From the NCBI RefSeq assembly GCF_001640025.1, contig NC_031672.1:4836001-4900000 (forward strand): a stretch of 64,000 nucleotides of DNA. The letters run 5' to 3'. Origin of the DNA: Sugiyamaella lignohabitans (Eukaryota > Ascomycota > Dipodascomycetes > Dipodascales > Trichomonascaceae). The notes under the pieces are model-generated. The model had not been told where the DNA came from, did not search any database, and saw nothing but the letters and a program-made list of their open reading frames with translations. A program made the position numbers and the translations under genes. Positions 53,432 to 63,372 of this stretch are shown here, piece after piece; position 1 is the stretch's first letter; each line of letters starts with the position of its first letter.

Positions 53432-53865
53432 TTTTTTTGTTTTTCTTTGATATCTAGTTAGGATGTTGCTTCGTTAACATTCGAACATTTTTATAAAACT
53501 CCTGTCGTGCAATATTAAAATGATGTAATCAATGAAACAATCCAATAAGATGAGAATAACTCAGTTTCTTATGGCCCGCCGAAATAGGTGTAGGCATTTG
53601 GGCAGCTCTGAGCATAGGCGGAGTGAATTCTAGAAGTTTCTGCTCATATGATCGTTGCTGTATCGATATTGGTCTCTTCTAGCAGTTGACCGTTTCTATA
53701 ACCATGTGATGATATCTCGCTATATGATTCCCTTACTTTCGTCTAATGTATGCTAATAGAAGCTCTTTCTGTAGTGTTCTAGGTGTTACTTTAAAATTAT
53801 GTGGGAGCTCACGGTAGGCTGGAATACCAAGATATTTGCTCCGTAAACAAAAAGAAATAGAGCTA
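53432..53865. other. Spacer between two convergent tRNA genes
   Basis: 434 bp between tRNA-Ala (plus) and tRNA-Ile (minus), containing only the two Pol III terminators (T7 at 53432, A5 at 53849-53853 reading as T5 on the minus strand). No open frame or repeat of note. Confidence 0.5.
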
Positions 53866-53939
53866 TGGTCCCTGGCGGGATCGAACCGCCGATCCCCGCG
53901 TTATTAGCACGGTGCCTTAACCAACTGGGCCAAGGAACC
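53866..53939 (-). tRNA. tRNA-Ile (AAT)
   Basis: 74-nt cloverleaf on the minus strand, starting GGTTCCTTGGCCCAGTTGG. The anticodon arm is CCGTG-CTAATAA-CGCGG with anticodon AAT. The T loop is GTTCGATCC inside a GGCGG/CCGCC stem. The acceptor GGTTCCT pairs with AGGGACC. No intron. A T5 terminator lies about 13 bases downstream on that strand. Confidence 0.96.
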
Positions 53940-54787
53940 AAGATCTTATCCACCGTCTTTCCACATCATTTTTGGTAGTATCTTTCATAGTTTTACAGCG
54001 TATATCTCCTGTGGGTAGGGGTTGATTATTCCCCAGGGTAAGAGTGTTTACCCTCCCTTTTTATTGTTAATTCATTTAAATGATTGTATAAATACATCCT
54101 CTCGAGCTCATGGCAGTTTATTTGTTGTTGTTCAGTCTTCTATATGCCTATTGTACTCATTTATTTAGTATTTATTGAATTTTATTACTATTTGGACTGT
54201 TCGTCTGCTTGCCAATACGAGAATTCCAGCACTTATGTGAATAGCACTTATGCCGTACATAGTGGATATTGCGATATATATTCTACGTTAAACTAGTCTA
54301 TAAAACCGAGTCAGCTGTGGTGTGCTATTGTCCTGCTAAAAACTGATAATTCTAGCGAAGCCTATATCTGAGGCGGATGAGCGTCAATTCCACCAAATGA
54401 GCCATGAGCTAGCCAGCCACCTGCGGCTGGATGTAAATTCCGTAGGACGTAAACAATAGAAACCCCAACCCCGAAAAAACAAAAAACATATCCCTTTATA
54501 AGACATGAATATCCGGTTTGAAAATATATTCAAACGAACCCTTTTCTCATTTACAAGTATTGCGCGTTTCCAATAGCCGAGCAACCCAAAAAATCTACGC
54601 GACCATAACAAATACGCCCTTTTATTGAACCAATATCAGTAACGGATTCATTTTTAGAAGGTTTATTATTTTGGTTTGATTCTGCTCAAATTCGACACGT
54701 GTGGAATATATATATATTGTTCAATTCCTCACTTGCTTCTATACCATACTGTTATCATTCTAGTTTTTACAGTAATATCTAAACACG
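53940..54787. other. Intergenic, promoter side of H2A.Z
   Basis: 848 bp with no supported gene. The frame at 54084-54296 opens with TTG and is not accepted. A TATATATATATTG run near 54706-54719 lies about 70 bp before the H2A.Z ATG and is a likely TATA box. Confidence 0.45.
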
Positions 54788-55183
54788 ATGTCTGGCAAAG
54801 GTGGAAAAGGTAAAGGAAAGGGAGGAAAAGACAGTGGAATCCGCTCTCAGTCACACTCAGCTCGTGCTGGTCTTCAGTTTCCCGTCGGTCGTGTAAAGAG
54901 ATTTTTAAAGAAGAGCGTTCAAAACAAAGTCAGAGTTGGTGCCAAAGCAGCCATTTACATCGCCGCCGTACTCGAATACTTAACAGCAGAAGTTTTAGAG
55001 CTTGCTGGAAATGCTGCTAAGGATTTGAAAGTCAAGAGAATTACACCCCGTCACTTACAACTTGCTATCAGAGGTGATGAAGAGTTGGATACGCTTATCA
55101 AAGCCACTATCGCGTATGGAGGCGTTTTACCACACATCAACAAGGCTCTGCTACTGAAGGTGGAGCAAAAGAAGAGAAAATAA
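54788..55183 (+). CDS. HTZ1: Histone variant H2A.Z (HTZ1)
   Basis: Replacement histone at promoter nucleosomes, deposited by SWR1. The 131 residues hold an acetylatable Gly/Lys-rich tail ([20 protein letters not shown]), the histone fold beginning [17 protein letters not shown], and the acidic-patch/docking segment [21 protein letters not shown]2A.Z-specific features are [20 protein letters not shown] and the tail [21 protein letters not shown]. An SQ(E/D) H2A.X motif is lacking, which separates it from canonical yeast H2A. No intron. ATG at 54788. Confidence 0.95.
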   Translation: MSGKGGKGKGKGGKDSGIRSQSHSARAGLQFPVGRVKRFLKKSVQNKVRVGAKAAIYIAAVLEYLTAEVLELAGNAAKDLKVKRITPRHLQLAIRGDEELDTLIKATIAYGGVLPHINKALLLKVEQKKRK

Positions 55184-55925
55184 GCATCTGGACTGGAATA
55201 GGAAACAGCATAGTTTCATTGTTTGGTATGAAGGTATTAGATATGTGTTGTTACCGGTATAGTCTATTTGCGCCTAGGTATCTGTTTGCCGACTATGCTG
55301 GCTCAATGATATGGTATATTGAAGAGCAGTATTGATCTTTGAAAGCCGACACAGATCATACCTAATTATTTGCTACTTTATCCATCTTATTTGTAGAGGT
55401 ATTTCCAAGTCTTCCTTTCACCAGTACTCCACTCACCCGCTTATTAATGTAGTTTAATTTATTGTATGTCTCACAGCTTAGTTTGCCACTGCAAGTGGTT
55501 TGATCCTTTAAAAGTCCTTCATTTCGTTGTGACCATCTGCCATTCACCTCACTGTTTTCTTTTCGAACAGAGAGTCATGCCACACGCTAGAGGCTATTAA
55601 TATTGGTGGCTGGTTATTGCCCTCACATTACCACAGAGTAAAATTCGCATTTCGAACAGCAGATCTGGCCACTAAAGCCGTAGCTGTTCACAAGCCAAGA
55701 TATCGTAAACCCCTACCCACAAATCACTGGGTAAAAGTCGTAGATGGTTTATTGGCACCGAGTACTGGAACGATAATGCGCGATAAGGATCTGTTAATTT
55801 AACTCGGGTCTGAGCTTGCATTTTTTCCTCACAACTATATAAACTCAGCGCTCCCTTGAAATTTGTCTAGATTTGAACCGTTTTTATTGGGACTTTTCTT
55901 TAAAATTAACTGTTAATTGGAAACA
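55184..55925. other. Intergenic between H2A.Z and GCV1
   Basis: 742 bp. Frames at 55362-55547 and 55617-55802 begin at GTG/TTG and are rejected. An ACTATATAAACTC (TATA) box near 55834 precedes GCV1. Nothing else is seen. Confidence 0.45.
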
Positions 55926-57143
55926 ATGTCTAGTAGACTCCTTAACTTGAGTGCCCGTAGACCTATCTTCCCTCGTGGGTTGGTTAAGCCAACTCAAAGA
56001 TTTAACTCATCGGCCACAGACAACTTGGCAAAGACAGCTCTCTACGACCTTCATGTTGAATATGGTGGAAAAATGGTCCCCTATGCTGGATTTTCAATGC
56101 CAGTTTTGTACAAGGATCAGACTCATATTGAATCTCATAACTGGGTCAGAGAAAAGGCTGGTCTCTTTGATGTGTCTCATATGCTTCAGCACCGAATTTC
56201 GGGCACAAATGCCACAAGATTATTGGAAAAAATCACACCCTCCGATGTCAAGGGCCTTAAGCCATTTACCTCTACGTTGTCAGTGTTATTAAATGAGCAA
56301 GGTGGTATTATTGACGATACTATCATTTCTAAGCACGGAGAGAACGACTTCTACGTCGTCACTAATGCAGGATGCAGGGACAAGGATCTGGCATTTATCA
56401 AGAATGAGATTGATGCTATCGGTAGTGGTATTAAGCATGAGATTATCACCGGCGGTTTATTGGCTTTACAGGGACCTGAAGCGGCCAAAGTGCTTCAAAA
56501 GTTCACCAACTATGACTTGAATCAGATTAAATTTGGTGAATCTGCTTTTGTGGATCTCGAGGGCGATAAGTATCATGTTGCCCGTGGTGGATATACAGGA
56601 GAGGACGGATTCGAAGTATCTATAACCAATGATAAGGTGGCTCAAGATTTCGCATATAAACTATTGGAGGTTGATTCGGTTAAGCCAATTGGCTTGGCTG
56701 CCAGAGACTCTCTTCGTCTAGAGGCAGGAATGTGTCTTTATGGCCATGAGTTGTCAGAAGAAATAACCCCTGTTGCATCTGCCCTTACCTGGGTTATTGG
56801 CAAGTCTCGTAGATCCGCTGACGATGAAATTGCTTTTAACGGGAAATCAGTCATTCTTGATCAAATCGCGACTAAAAAGACCAACCTTCGAGTAGGACTT
56901 ACCGTCAAGGGTCCTGCTGCTCGTGACGGAGCAGAGATTTTTGCTGCTGGTGAGCATGACAAGCCTATTGGTATTGTAACATCAGGATCTTTGTCTCCTA
57001 CCCTAAAGGTTAATATTGGCATGGGATATGTTCCACGTAAGTACGCCAAAGCAGGTACTCAAGTTGAAGTACTTGTCAGGGGTAAATTCCGTCCCGGTGA
57101 GATCCAAAAGTTACCTTTTGTTAAGCCAAACTATTTCCGCTAG
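55926..57143 (+). CDS. GCV1: Aminomethyltransferase, glycine cleavage T protein (GCV1)
   Basis: Mitochondrial tetrahydrofolate-dependent enzyme of the glycine decarboxylase complex; it releases ammonia from the aminomethyl-lipoyl H protein and forms 5,10-methylene-THF. The 405 residues begin with a presequence (MSSRLLNLSARRPIFPRGLV). Family blocks are YDLHVEYGGKMVPYAGFSMP, REKAGLFDVSHMLQHRISG, VLLNEQGGIIDDTIISKH, ALQGPEAAKVL, ARGGYTGEDGFEVSI and LRLEAGMCLYGHEL. First ATG 55926; the frame opens nine bases earlier at a TTG. Confidence 0.96.
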   Translation: MSSRLLNLSARRPIFPRGLVKPTQRFNSSATDNLAKTALYDLHVEYGGKMVPYAGFSMPVLYKDQTHIESHNWVREKAGLFDVSHMLQHRISGTNATRLLEKITPSDVKGLKPFTSTLSVLLNEQGGIIDDTIISKHGENDFYVVTNAGCRDKDLAFIKNEIDAIGSGIKHEIITGGLLALQGPEAAKVLQKFTNYDLNQIKFGESAFVDLEGDKYHVARGGYTGEDGFEVSITNDKVAQDFAYKLLEVDSVKPIGLAARDSLRLEAGMCLYGHELSEEITPVASALTWVIGKSRRSADDEIAFNGKSVILDQIATKKTNLRVGLTVKGPAARDGAEIFAAGEHDKPIGIVTSGSLSPTLKVNIGMGYVPRKYAKAGTQVEVLVRGKFRPGEIQKLPFVKPNYFR

Positions 57144-57252
57144 TGTAGTGTCGTATGTATTCGTAAAGTGCTGATACCTCCAGGACTCATTCCTGGATAG
57201 CAAAATAAATGATATGTACAGTAAAGTAAGTGTGCTATATACAATGGACTCA

Positions 57253-57905
57253 CTATACGGTCCTGGATTGATTGGATGAGATAACTGCTGCTGTAGGAAT
57301 AGAGGCCGGCACTGTGATGGGTACTGTAAGATGCTTGCCTTGTGTCTCTCCCACTACTGCAGAAGCTACCTCTTTCTCATGTAACTGCTTCAAAATTGAT
57401 GGCTTCATATCTTTAGGAAGATGGTACTCTTCCATCAATAACTTGTTTTGTTTGAGTTGACCCTTGAGCCATTCTATTTCGTCTTGGAGAGCCTGTATAT
57501 CATCAGCAACTGATTCACGTCTTGTAACTTCCTTTCTATGCGATCTATAGCTCTCAAAAAGGATTAGCCCACCGGCAATTGAAAAAATAAATGATTCAGA
57601 CAGAAATGTCGCTCCGTTGTCTATAGCTTTCGCATCGTTTAAAGGCCGCACCCTAATATTGCTTTCTCCTAATAATCTCATGCGAAGATGAACATCGCTT
57701 CTGTGAATAAATTGGGCAAAACCAATACAAGTTTGTCTAAATCTTGGGTGTTGTTTGGCTTGGGCTTTGATAGCGTTCTAGGCCATGTTAGAATATTGTC
57801 TGCATCTACAGTCCGATCTCATTTAAAATTGTATCAACTTACGCCAATGGGTTTTGCTAAAGTCTTCACCAATAGAGATGTAAATTTGAGGGCAATAGAA
57901 CTCAT
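57253..57905 (-). CDS. OPA3-like mitochondrial protein, two exons
   Basis: OPA3 family, linked in animals to mitochondrial morphology and 3-methylglutaconic aciduria; peripheral to the mitochondrial membranes. Exon 1 is 57843-57905 (63 nt) and exon 2 is 57253-57777. The 65-nt intron starts GTAAGT and ends TTCTAACATGGCCTAG. The join gives LVKTLAKPIGNAIKAQAKQH, which is the conserved OPA3 N-terminus and includes the mitochondrial signal. The product is 195 residues. RVRPLNDAKAIDNGATFLSE and FIFSIAGGLILFESYR correspond to the core. The C-terminal coiled coil (DDIQALQDEIEWLKGQL) and a Thr/Val/Pro-rich tail follow. The 142-residue frame starting at 57681 alone would lose the signal. Confidence 0.88.
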
Positions 57906-58538
57906 TAATAAAAAAGAATGTCATAGACAAGTCTGAAGTTACTTATCGTAATGCAGCCCAGTCCAAATATTCGCCTCCACAACTGGCATATGGGCGTGTT
58001 GGCGTCAGCGCGGCATAAACGTTACATTATATGTACTCCATACTGGTTGAAACACTGTCTCTGAAACATTTACGAAAGCGAAATTTTGATGGTCTGGAGC
58101 TATTAACCATAGGACTCAGCTACAAAATGGCTTAAGATATAAATGTCCTGGTAGAGGAGTTGAGGTTGATACTTTTGTACACAAATACTTTTCTAAATCC
58201 AATTTTCGTATCAAGGGTTATAACACACCTTTACAGAAACCGGAACAACAGAATAAAATAATTGGGTCACTACTTAATTGAACGTCATAATAACATTCTA
58301 AGGCCTACGAATTACTAGATAATTAGAACTATACCTTTCATTTATTAATCTTTTGGCTGGGTCAGCTCTAGAAGATAACTAAGCCGCACCGGCCGCACTG
58401 GGAGTTTTTCATCCAGATTAGTGACTGGCACGGCTGTAGTTGAAAATTGGCGAAGCACCGTACATATTGAATTCTTGATATTCATAGGCCAAGTTTCTTC
58501 TCCTTGACACTTCCATCAGACAAGAAGAGGACTACAAA
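57906..58538. other. Intergenic between OPA3-like and ATP3 genes
   Basis: 633 bp between divergent genes. No open frame, tRNA or repeat is supported. Confidence 0.45.
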
Positions 58539-60152
58539 ATGTTTTCGCTCCGTTCAGCTGCTGGCTCTGCCGTGAGAGCTACTCCTGCTAGGTAAGTTTG
58601 TTTTATATGCTTTTTTGAAGAGGAAAGATTGGATTGGGCCCGAAATTGTTGTAAATTGGTTTTGGTCGCGGGCTAGGGAACGGAATACAGGGTTCTGATT
58701 GGTTGGGAGTTTCGAGTGTGCGACAAATTTGAGAACCGACAATTCAAGAGCAAATAAGAAACATAGTCGAAATATTACAAAAGCGAGCCGATTTATTCAA
58801 ATAGAAAACTCGAGATGTTGAAAATGTGGAAATCTGCGGATTAATTGTTTGATTGAAAAAAATTCCGATTAAAATAGCTTTCTAGCGAGTGTGCACAGTA
58901 GTAAACGGAACGGCAGGACTACACCTTAACTCGATTGGAAAGAGAAGTGTAAATAATTGATTTCAACAGCATGAGGAGATTGCGTATGGATGGCACTAGG
59001 GGATGCTGAAGGGCGGAAGCAAACACGTAGTCGGCTTCAATTGATGGACATAATCCTGAGAATCTGTTCTATGATTCCCGGAATTAAGGCAATGAGAATT
59101 ACCTAGTATCAGAAAGTTAAGATAGCCTTTAAAAGGAAATATGATATTCGAGAGGTTTTCTACTATCCCATTGTCCTACACACATAGAGCATTTCAACAA
59201 CGTTTCCCTCAGCATTTTCAGTTTTGTGACCTCTACTACAGTTCAAGCAGAGGGATTTTCTTCGAAACGAACCAAACTAATCAGAACCATCCCGCACTTC
59301 TCGAGTGTATTTACTAGACGTAAACTAACATGGATTAGATCCTATGCCACTCTTCGTGAGATTGAGACCCGTCTCAAGTCTATCAAGAACATTGAGAAGA
59401 TTACCAATACTATGATGATTGTCGCTTCTACCAGACTTGGTAAGGCTCAAAGAGCTATGGCTATTTCTCGTATCTACGGTGAGACCACCAAGGAGGTTTT
59501 CGACAAGAGTGAAGCTGCTGTCCCTGAGAACTCTCCTAAGAAGTTGTTGATTGTTATGTCTTCCGACAAGGGTTTGTGTGGATCCATTCATTCGCAACTT
59601 GCTCGTGCTGCTCGTGCCCGTCTTGAGAAGTTCCCTGATGCCGACGTTGTTGCTGTTGGTGACAAAACCAAGGCTCAATTGTCTAGAACTAATGCTAAGA
59701 ACATTGTTCTCTCTATTTCTCAAATCGGTAAGGAGGCTCCTACTTTCAATGAGGCAGCCGTTATTGCTGATCAGATCAGCCAATTGGGCAAGCAATATGA
59801 CGATGTTGAGGTCCTTTACAACAAATTCGTCTCTGGTGTTTCTTTCGAGCCCACTATTAGACCAGCTTTCACTACTGCTGCCATTGAGGAGGCTCCTAAG
59901 TTCAGCACTTACGAGCTTGAAGACGAGGTTGTCGGTAACTTGTCCGAGTTCTCCCTTGCCAACTACATTTTGTGGGGACTTGCCGAGGGTCACGCTGCTG
60001 AGATCTCTGCCCGTCGTTCTGCCATGGACAATGCTTCCAAGAACGCTAACGAGATGATTGGCAAGTACTCGATTCTCTACAACCGTACTCGTCAAGCCGT
60101 CATTACCAACGAATTGGTCGATATCATTACTGGTGCCTCTTCTTTGGAGTAA
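58539..60152 (+). CDS. ATP3: F1-ATP synthase gamma subunit (ATP3), two exons with 747-nt intron
   Basis: Rotor shaft of mitochondrial ATP synthase. Exon 1 (58539-58591) encodes MFSLRSAAGSAVRATPAR, a mitochondrial presequence. Exon 2 is 59339-60152. The intron starts GTAAGT and ends AACTAACATGGATTAG. The join gives ATPARSYATLREIETRLKSI, where the gamma-family start TLREIE follows the cleavage region. The product is 288 residues. IEKITNTMMIVASTRLGKAQ is the N-terminal coil. SDKGLCGSIHSQLAR and the C-terminal SARRSAMDNASKNANEMIGK are signatures. Stretches between 59226 and 59338 that read in frame have no ATG and are intron. Heavy codon bias. Confidence 0.95.
58592..59338 (+). other. Long first intron of ATP3
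   Basis: 747 nt, far longer than the other introns here (46-160 nt). The 5' site is GTAAGT; the branch site ACTAAC is 9 nt before the AG. At 58965-59068 an imperfect box C/D snoRNA-like arrangement is seen: ATGAGGA (58971), CTGA (59006), TTGATGG (59041) and CTGA (59056), with AACAG/CTGTT flanks. Box C is imperfect, so the snoRNA reading is weak. Confidence 0.7.
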
Positions 60153-60659
60153 AAAGCTGCGCAGCCTTTGTAAGCTGTGTTCAACCATTGAACATATATA
60201 AAAGACACAAATACAGCATTGTAATTATATTCATGGGTCGTCAGATAGCTGGTTCTGTCGGGCTTGTGGGTACTACACGTCTCGGATGTGTGGTCCTTTG
60301 GGATAGACAGATACGAGGGTCTGATAGAGATAAGATTTTGTGGGAAGTTGTTCTACTCAAGCCGTAGTAATACCTTTAACTAAGACCGGAATGGCTATTT
60401 CAGTTCCACACTAGTAAAGACTCCTTACCCCCAAGATGTTCAGCCATAGTTTGTGCAGGGTATGGGCTTGCGATAACCAGGGGTTGCATATGGAGAGGAC
60501 ATCAGCGCACGATAATGCAGGAATTATTGCTGTTCTATTAGACTGGTAATAGAACGTGGCTTGGTATAGAGGAGAACAGAGTGGAAATTGTGTAGATATC
60601 AGATTGAGCCATTTTATCATTTTGCAATTTTCATAGCATCCAAGTGAGAATTGAGTAAA
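60153..60659. other. Intergenic between ATP3 and the DLH-family gene
   Basis: 507 bp. Contains the ATP3 3' end (an AT-rich stretch near 60195). The minus-strand frame at 60411-60620 is short and shows no domain. Nothing else is seen. Confidence 0.45.
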
Positions 60660-61931
60660 ATGACTACAAGCAAGGGTCCTGAGTTGTCTTCATTAGAGAC
60701 TGTTAGCTCAGGTGAGCTCTCTAACCAGAGAGACCCCCTGTACACCGGTGGTGACCTTGAAGATAGTGTTGAAAATCAGAAAAACCGGAAAGAAGCGGTT
60801 GCAGGAAAGGACCTTGATGATAAAGAAGAAAACGAAGACGAGGAAGATGAAGATTTATCATTCTTGAGCGGTACCGATTCTGCAGCTCTGGATGCCAAAA
60901 ATGCGCCCAATCCTCTTGGCGTGGGTAATGGAGGGGTCAAGGAGGAATTAAAAATTAAAGAACCTGAAGCCAGATTTAATGAGCCTGTTGAGCCTGCCTC
61001 TTTTTCAGGCCAAAAATTTGTATTATCAGGTACTGGAACTGAGGTATATGTGACACATTCACCCTCTCAACGGACTCCTCGACTGGTTATCCTTCTCACA
61101 AACTCTCTTGGTCTTGCCAGTGAGAACAACCTTAAAATGGCTGACGAATATGCCAAAAAACTGAAATGCCCAGTAATTGTGCCAGACTTATTTGATAATG
61201 ATCCTATTCGAGTGTCGGGCGCAGAAGTCGCACATATGGATGATGAGGCAGGATTAACGGCGGGTGCCGAACAAACGTCGATAGGCTCTCAGGAACCGTC
61301 ACCTAAAGAAGGCGAAGAAACGATTGGTCAGACTGCATCTACGTCATTTTTTAGCAACCTGACACTATCCAAAGTGAAAGCATTTGCTACTTCTACAATC
61401 AAAGGATTTGTTGACGAGATGTGGATCGCAAAACATACATTTGAGAGGACATATCCTCGATTGACCAATACTGTTGCGGAAATTGTTCAAGTGTACAGTC
61501 CGCAATCACTAGCAGTCATTGGCTATTCGTTTGGGGGCAGATACGTGCTACGATTACTTGAAGACCTACACCACGATGAATGGTCGTCTGAAGAAGACCT
61601 GATCGCCGTGGGTGCCTGTATTCATCCATCACTCGTGGAGGTAAATGACTTTAATATGGTAAGCAAGCCACTCATGCTGGTCTATTCTACGGATGACCCC
61701 ATACTCTCAGAAAAAGTTGTTCAAAAAGGCATCGCCTCACTTCAAGATCGTAATGTCACTTTCGACCGTAAAGTTTTTACCTCTTCTTCGGTTGCAGGCC
61801 AGAATAGCAATCACAAGCTTCCCCACGGGTTTGCAGTTCTAGGCGATTACCCCCAGTCGGAAGTGGGAAATATTCCGACTCAGGTCGTCGATCTTGTCAG
61901 CGACTGGATACAGGTACATTTATCCCAGTAA
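60660..61931 (+). CDS. Dienelactone-hydrolase-family alpha/beta hydrolase with acidic N-terminal extension
   Basis: Alpha/beta hydrolase of the dienelactone hydrolase group. Of 423 residues, the first 120 or so are Ser/Glu/Asp-rich and disordered, with a run DKEENEDEEDEDLSFL. The hydrolase domain follows: VYVTHSPSQRTPRLVILLTN, KLKCPVIVPDLFDNDPI, the nucleophile elbow GYSFGG (Ser290, where classical enzymes have Cys), STDDPI with Asp345/346, and LPHGFAV with His389. The closest yeast relatives are AIM2 and YDL086W. Those lack the long acidic extension. First ATG 60660; the frame opens at a TTG nine bases upstream. Substrate is unknown. Confidence 0.8.
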   Translation: MTTSKGPELSSLETVSSGELSNQRDPLYTGGDLEDSVENQKNRKEAVAGKDLDDKEENEDEEDEDLSFLSGTDSAALDAKNAPNPLGVGNGGVKEELKIKEPEARFNEPVEPASFSGQKFVLSGTGTEVYVTHSPSQRTPRLVILLTNSLGLASENNLKMADEYAKKLKCPVIVPDLFDNDPIRVSGAEVAHMDDEAGLTAGAEQTSIGSQEPSPKEGEETIGQTASTSFFSNLTLSKVKAFATSTIKGFVDEMWIAKHTFERTYPRLTNTVAEIVQVYSPQSLAVIGYSFGGRYVLRLLEDLHHDEWSSEEDLIAVGACIHPSLVEVNDFNMVSKPLMLVYSTDDPILSEKVVQKGIASLQDRNVTFDRKVFTSSSVAGQNSNHKLPHGFAVLGDYPQSEVGNIPTQVVDLVSDWIQVHLSQ

Positions 61932-62136
61932 TATTAATTTTTGTTTTTGTTCATGCCACTGCTGATTCATATCTGCTTGGGGCTGAGACTAAGCCTCATA
62001 GCCCTGGCTAACGGTATTCAAATGAATTATATCTGGAGACCAATTACACTGACTAGCGGAAGCTGCTATTTTTCAGACAAGCGTATCTCACTTAGACACT
62101 TGGCGTCTGTGCAATATATTTAATCATCTATACATA

Positions 62137-63372
62137 CTATGAAAAAAACCGTGAGTAATTAAGCCGAATAATGTTGAGAATAAGTAGGATATTTAGAGGT
62201 ACACTAAAGATCTGGAATGCCTGGAAAGGAGACTCAAGTTTGACATCAGCAGTCACAGGTGGATCGACCTCATCGGGAGAATCATCGGCAAACTTACCAC
62301 TAGTGGTAAAGTTATCTAGCATTTGGTCTTTTTCATACCAGAACTTCAAAGTCCACTGTTCAAATTCCTTCTCGTCTTGATATGGAATATCTTTGATGGC
62401 AATTCTTCTCCAGTACATCACAATTCGTGATGGACTGATACCACGAAGATACATATTACGTAAAGTGAAGAAGTCTTCACCATACACCCCCTTAGGTATA
62501 CCTGAATAGTGAATGGTAGCATCATAAAGATATTCAATCGAGGTGTCCAGTTCTAATAATGATTTTCGCAATCCCCGAACTCGTGGGAGGAGAACATGGC
62601 GAGGGATTTCGAGATCTGCTTTTTTTCCATATTCCGTAGACTTCCGTACTCCATTGCGACTAAATGTAGTACCCTCCGGAAACAGGGTCAGCCAGGCCGG
62701 CCAATCGCTCTCGTTATTGATACGTTGTAGGCCCGAAGTTAGCACCTGTTCATCTTGTGACCACTTTCTATTCAAAAAAATAAACCCATATATTTGCATG
62801 CCCCAGCCCCAGATAGGGATCTTTTTAAGCGAGTCTTTCAACATGATATAAATGCCACCATGGGCACGGGCGGTATAGGCAATATACCATAAGAAAACCC
62901 AATCAGAGTAGAGCTGGTGATTAGAAATAACAATTGCCCTATCAGGGATCTTAGTTTGAAGTAAAGATTTCTCATCAAGAGAAAAAATACCTTTCACAGA
63001 CTTGTCTCCGCTGACAGTCACTTTCACTGGCGTCCAATATTGAGTAACAACCACCAGAAGAAGCCCAAATGACTGTTTCGTGAAATCCACCCACGCATGA
63101 AAAAATGGCTCCGACACATATTTGATAGGATAGCCAACAAGCTGTGTCCCATATATACACACTGAGCTTACAATAAAAAAAATTACTAGGCTAATGCATC
63201 GCACAGTTTGCATAAAGACCCCATGTTGAGGTGCGACTAAAGACTCCGGCAGGGCCTGTGACACAGACTCCCTAGGAAAAATTCCCGCCTGTGACTCTGA
63301 CGGATTATCCAAATTCGTAGATGACCCATTGACTTCGTTGCCAGTACTATTTTTGGCTGAATCTCCAGCCAT
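62137..63372 (-). CDS. CST26-like lysophospholipid acyltransferase (PlsC family)
   Basis: Membrane acyltransferase of the AGPAT/LCLAT1 branch, which re-acylates lysophospholipids such as lyso-PI in the ER. The 411 residues hold a Ser/Asn-rich N-terminus, one hydrophobic helix at about 56-80 (VRCISLVIFFIVSSVCIYG), another at 100-113, and the PlsC motifs NHQLYSDW (H152, D157), GFIFLNRKWSQDEQ and FPEGTTFS (231-238), with a later LLPRVRGLR. A C-terminal hydrophobic segment (FSVPLNILLILNIIRL) may span the membrane. CST26 and MUM3 are the nearest yeast names. ATG at 63372. Confidence 0.85.
   Translation of the reverse strand: MAGDSAKNSTGNEVNGSSTNLDNPSESQAGIFPRESVSQALPESLVAPQHGVFMQTVRCISLVIFFIVSSVCIYGTQLVGYPIKYVSEPFFHAWVDFTKQSFGLLLVVVTQYWTPVKVTVSGDKSVKGIFSLDEKSLLQTKIPDRAIVISNHQLYSDWVFLWYIAYTARAHGGIYIMLKDSLKKIPIWGWGMQIYGFIFLNRKWSQDEQVLTSGLQRINNESDWPAWLTLFPEGTTFSRNGVRKSTEYGKKADLEIPRHVLLPRVRGLRKSLLELDTSIEYLYDATIHYSGIPKGVYGEDFFTLRNMYLRGISPSRIVMYWRRIAIKDIPYQDEKEFEQWTLKFWYEKDQMLDNFTTSGKFADDSPDEVDPPVTADVKLESPFQAFQIFSVPLNILLILNIIRLNYSRFFS

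Noticed and set aside
54084..54296. 70-codon Tyr/Cys-rich ORF near tRNA-Ile
   Set aside because: TTG start and biased composition typical of AT-rich non-coding DNA.
57688..57936. 82-codon plus-strand ATG frame
   Set aside because: It overlaps exon 1 and the intron of the OPA3-like gene on the other strand, which has a clear family match.
59226..59338. In-frame extension before ATP3 exon 2 as coding sequence
   Set aside because: No ATG; contains a CTAAC branch site and TTAG acceptor, and the true presequence is in exon 1 at 58539.
59325..60188. 287-codon open frame antisense to ATP3
   Set aside because: Same codon-bias artefact; the sense frame is clearly the ATP synthase gamma subunit.
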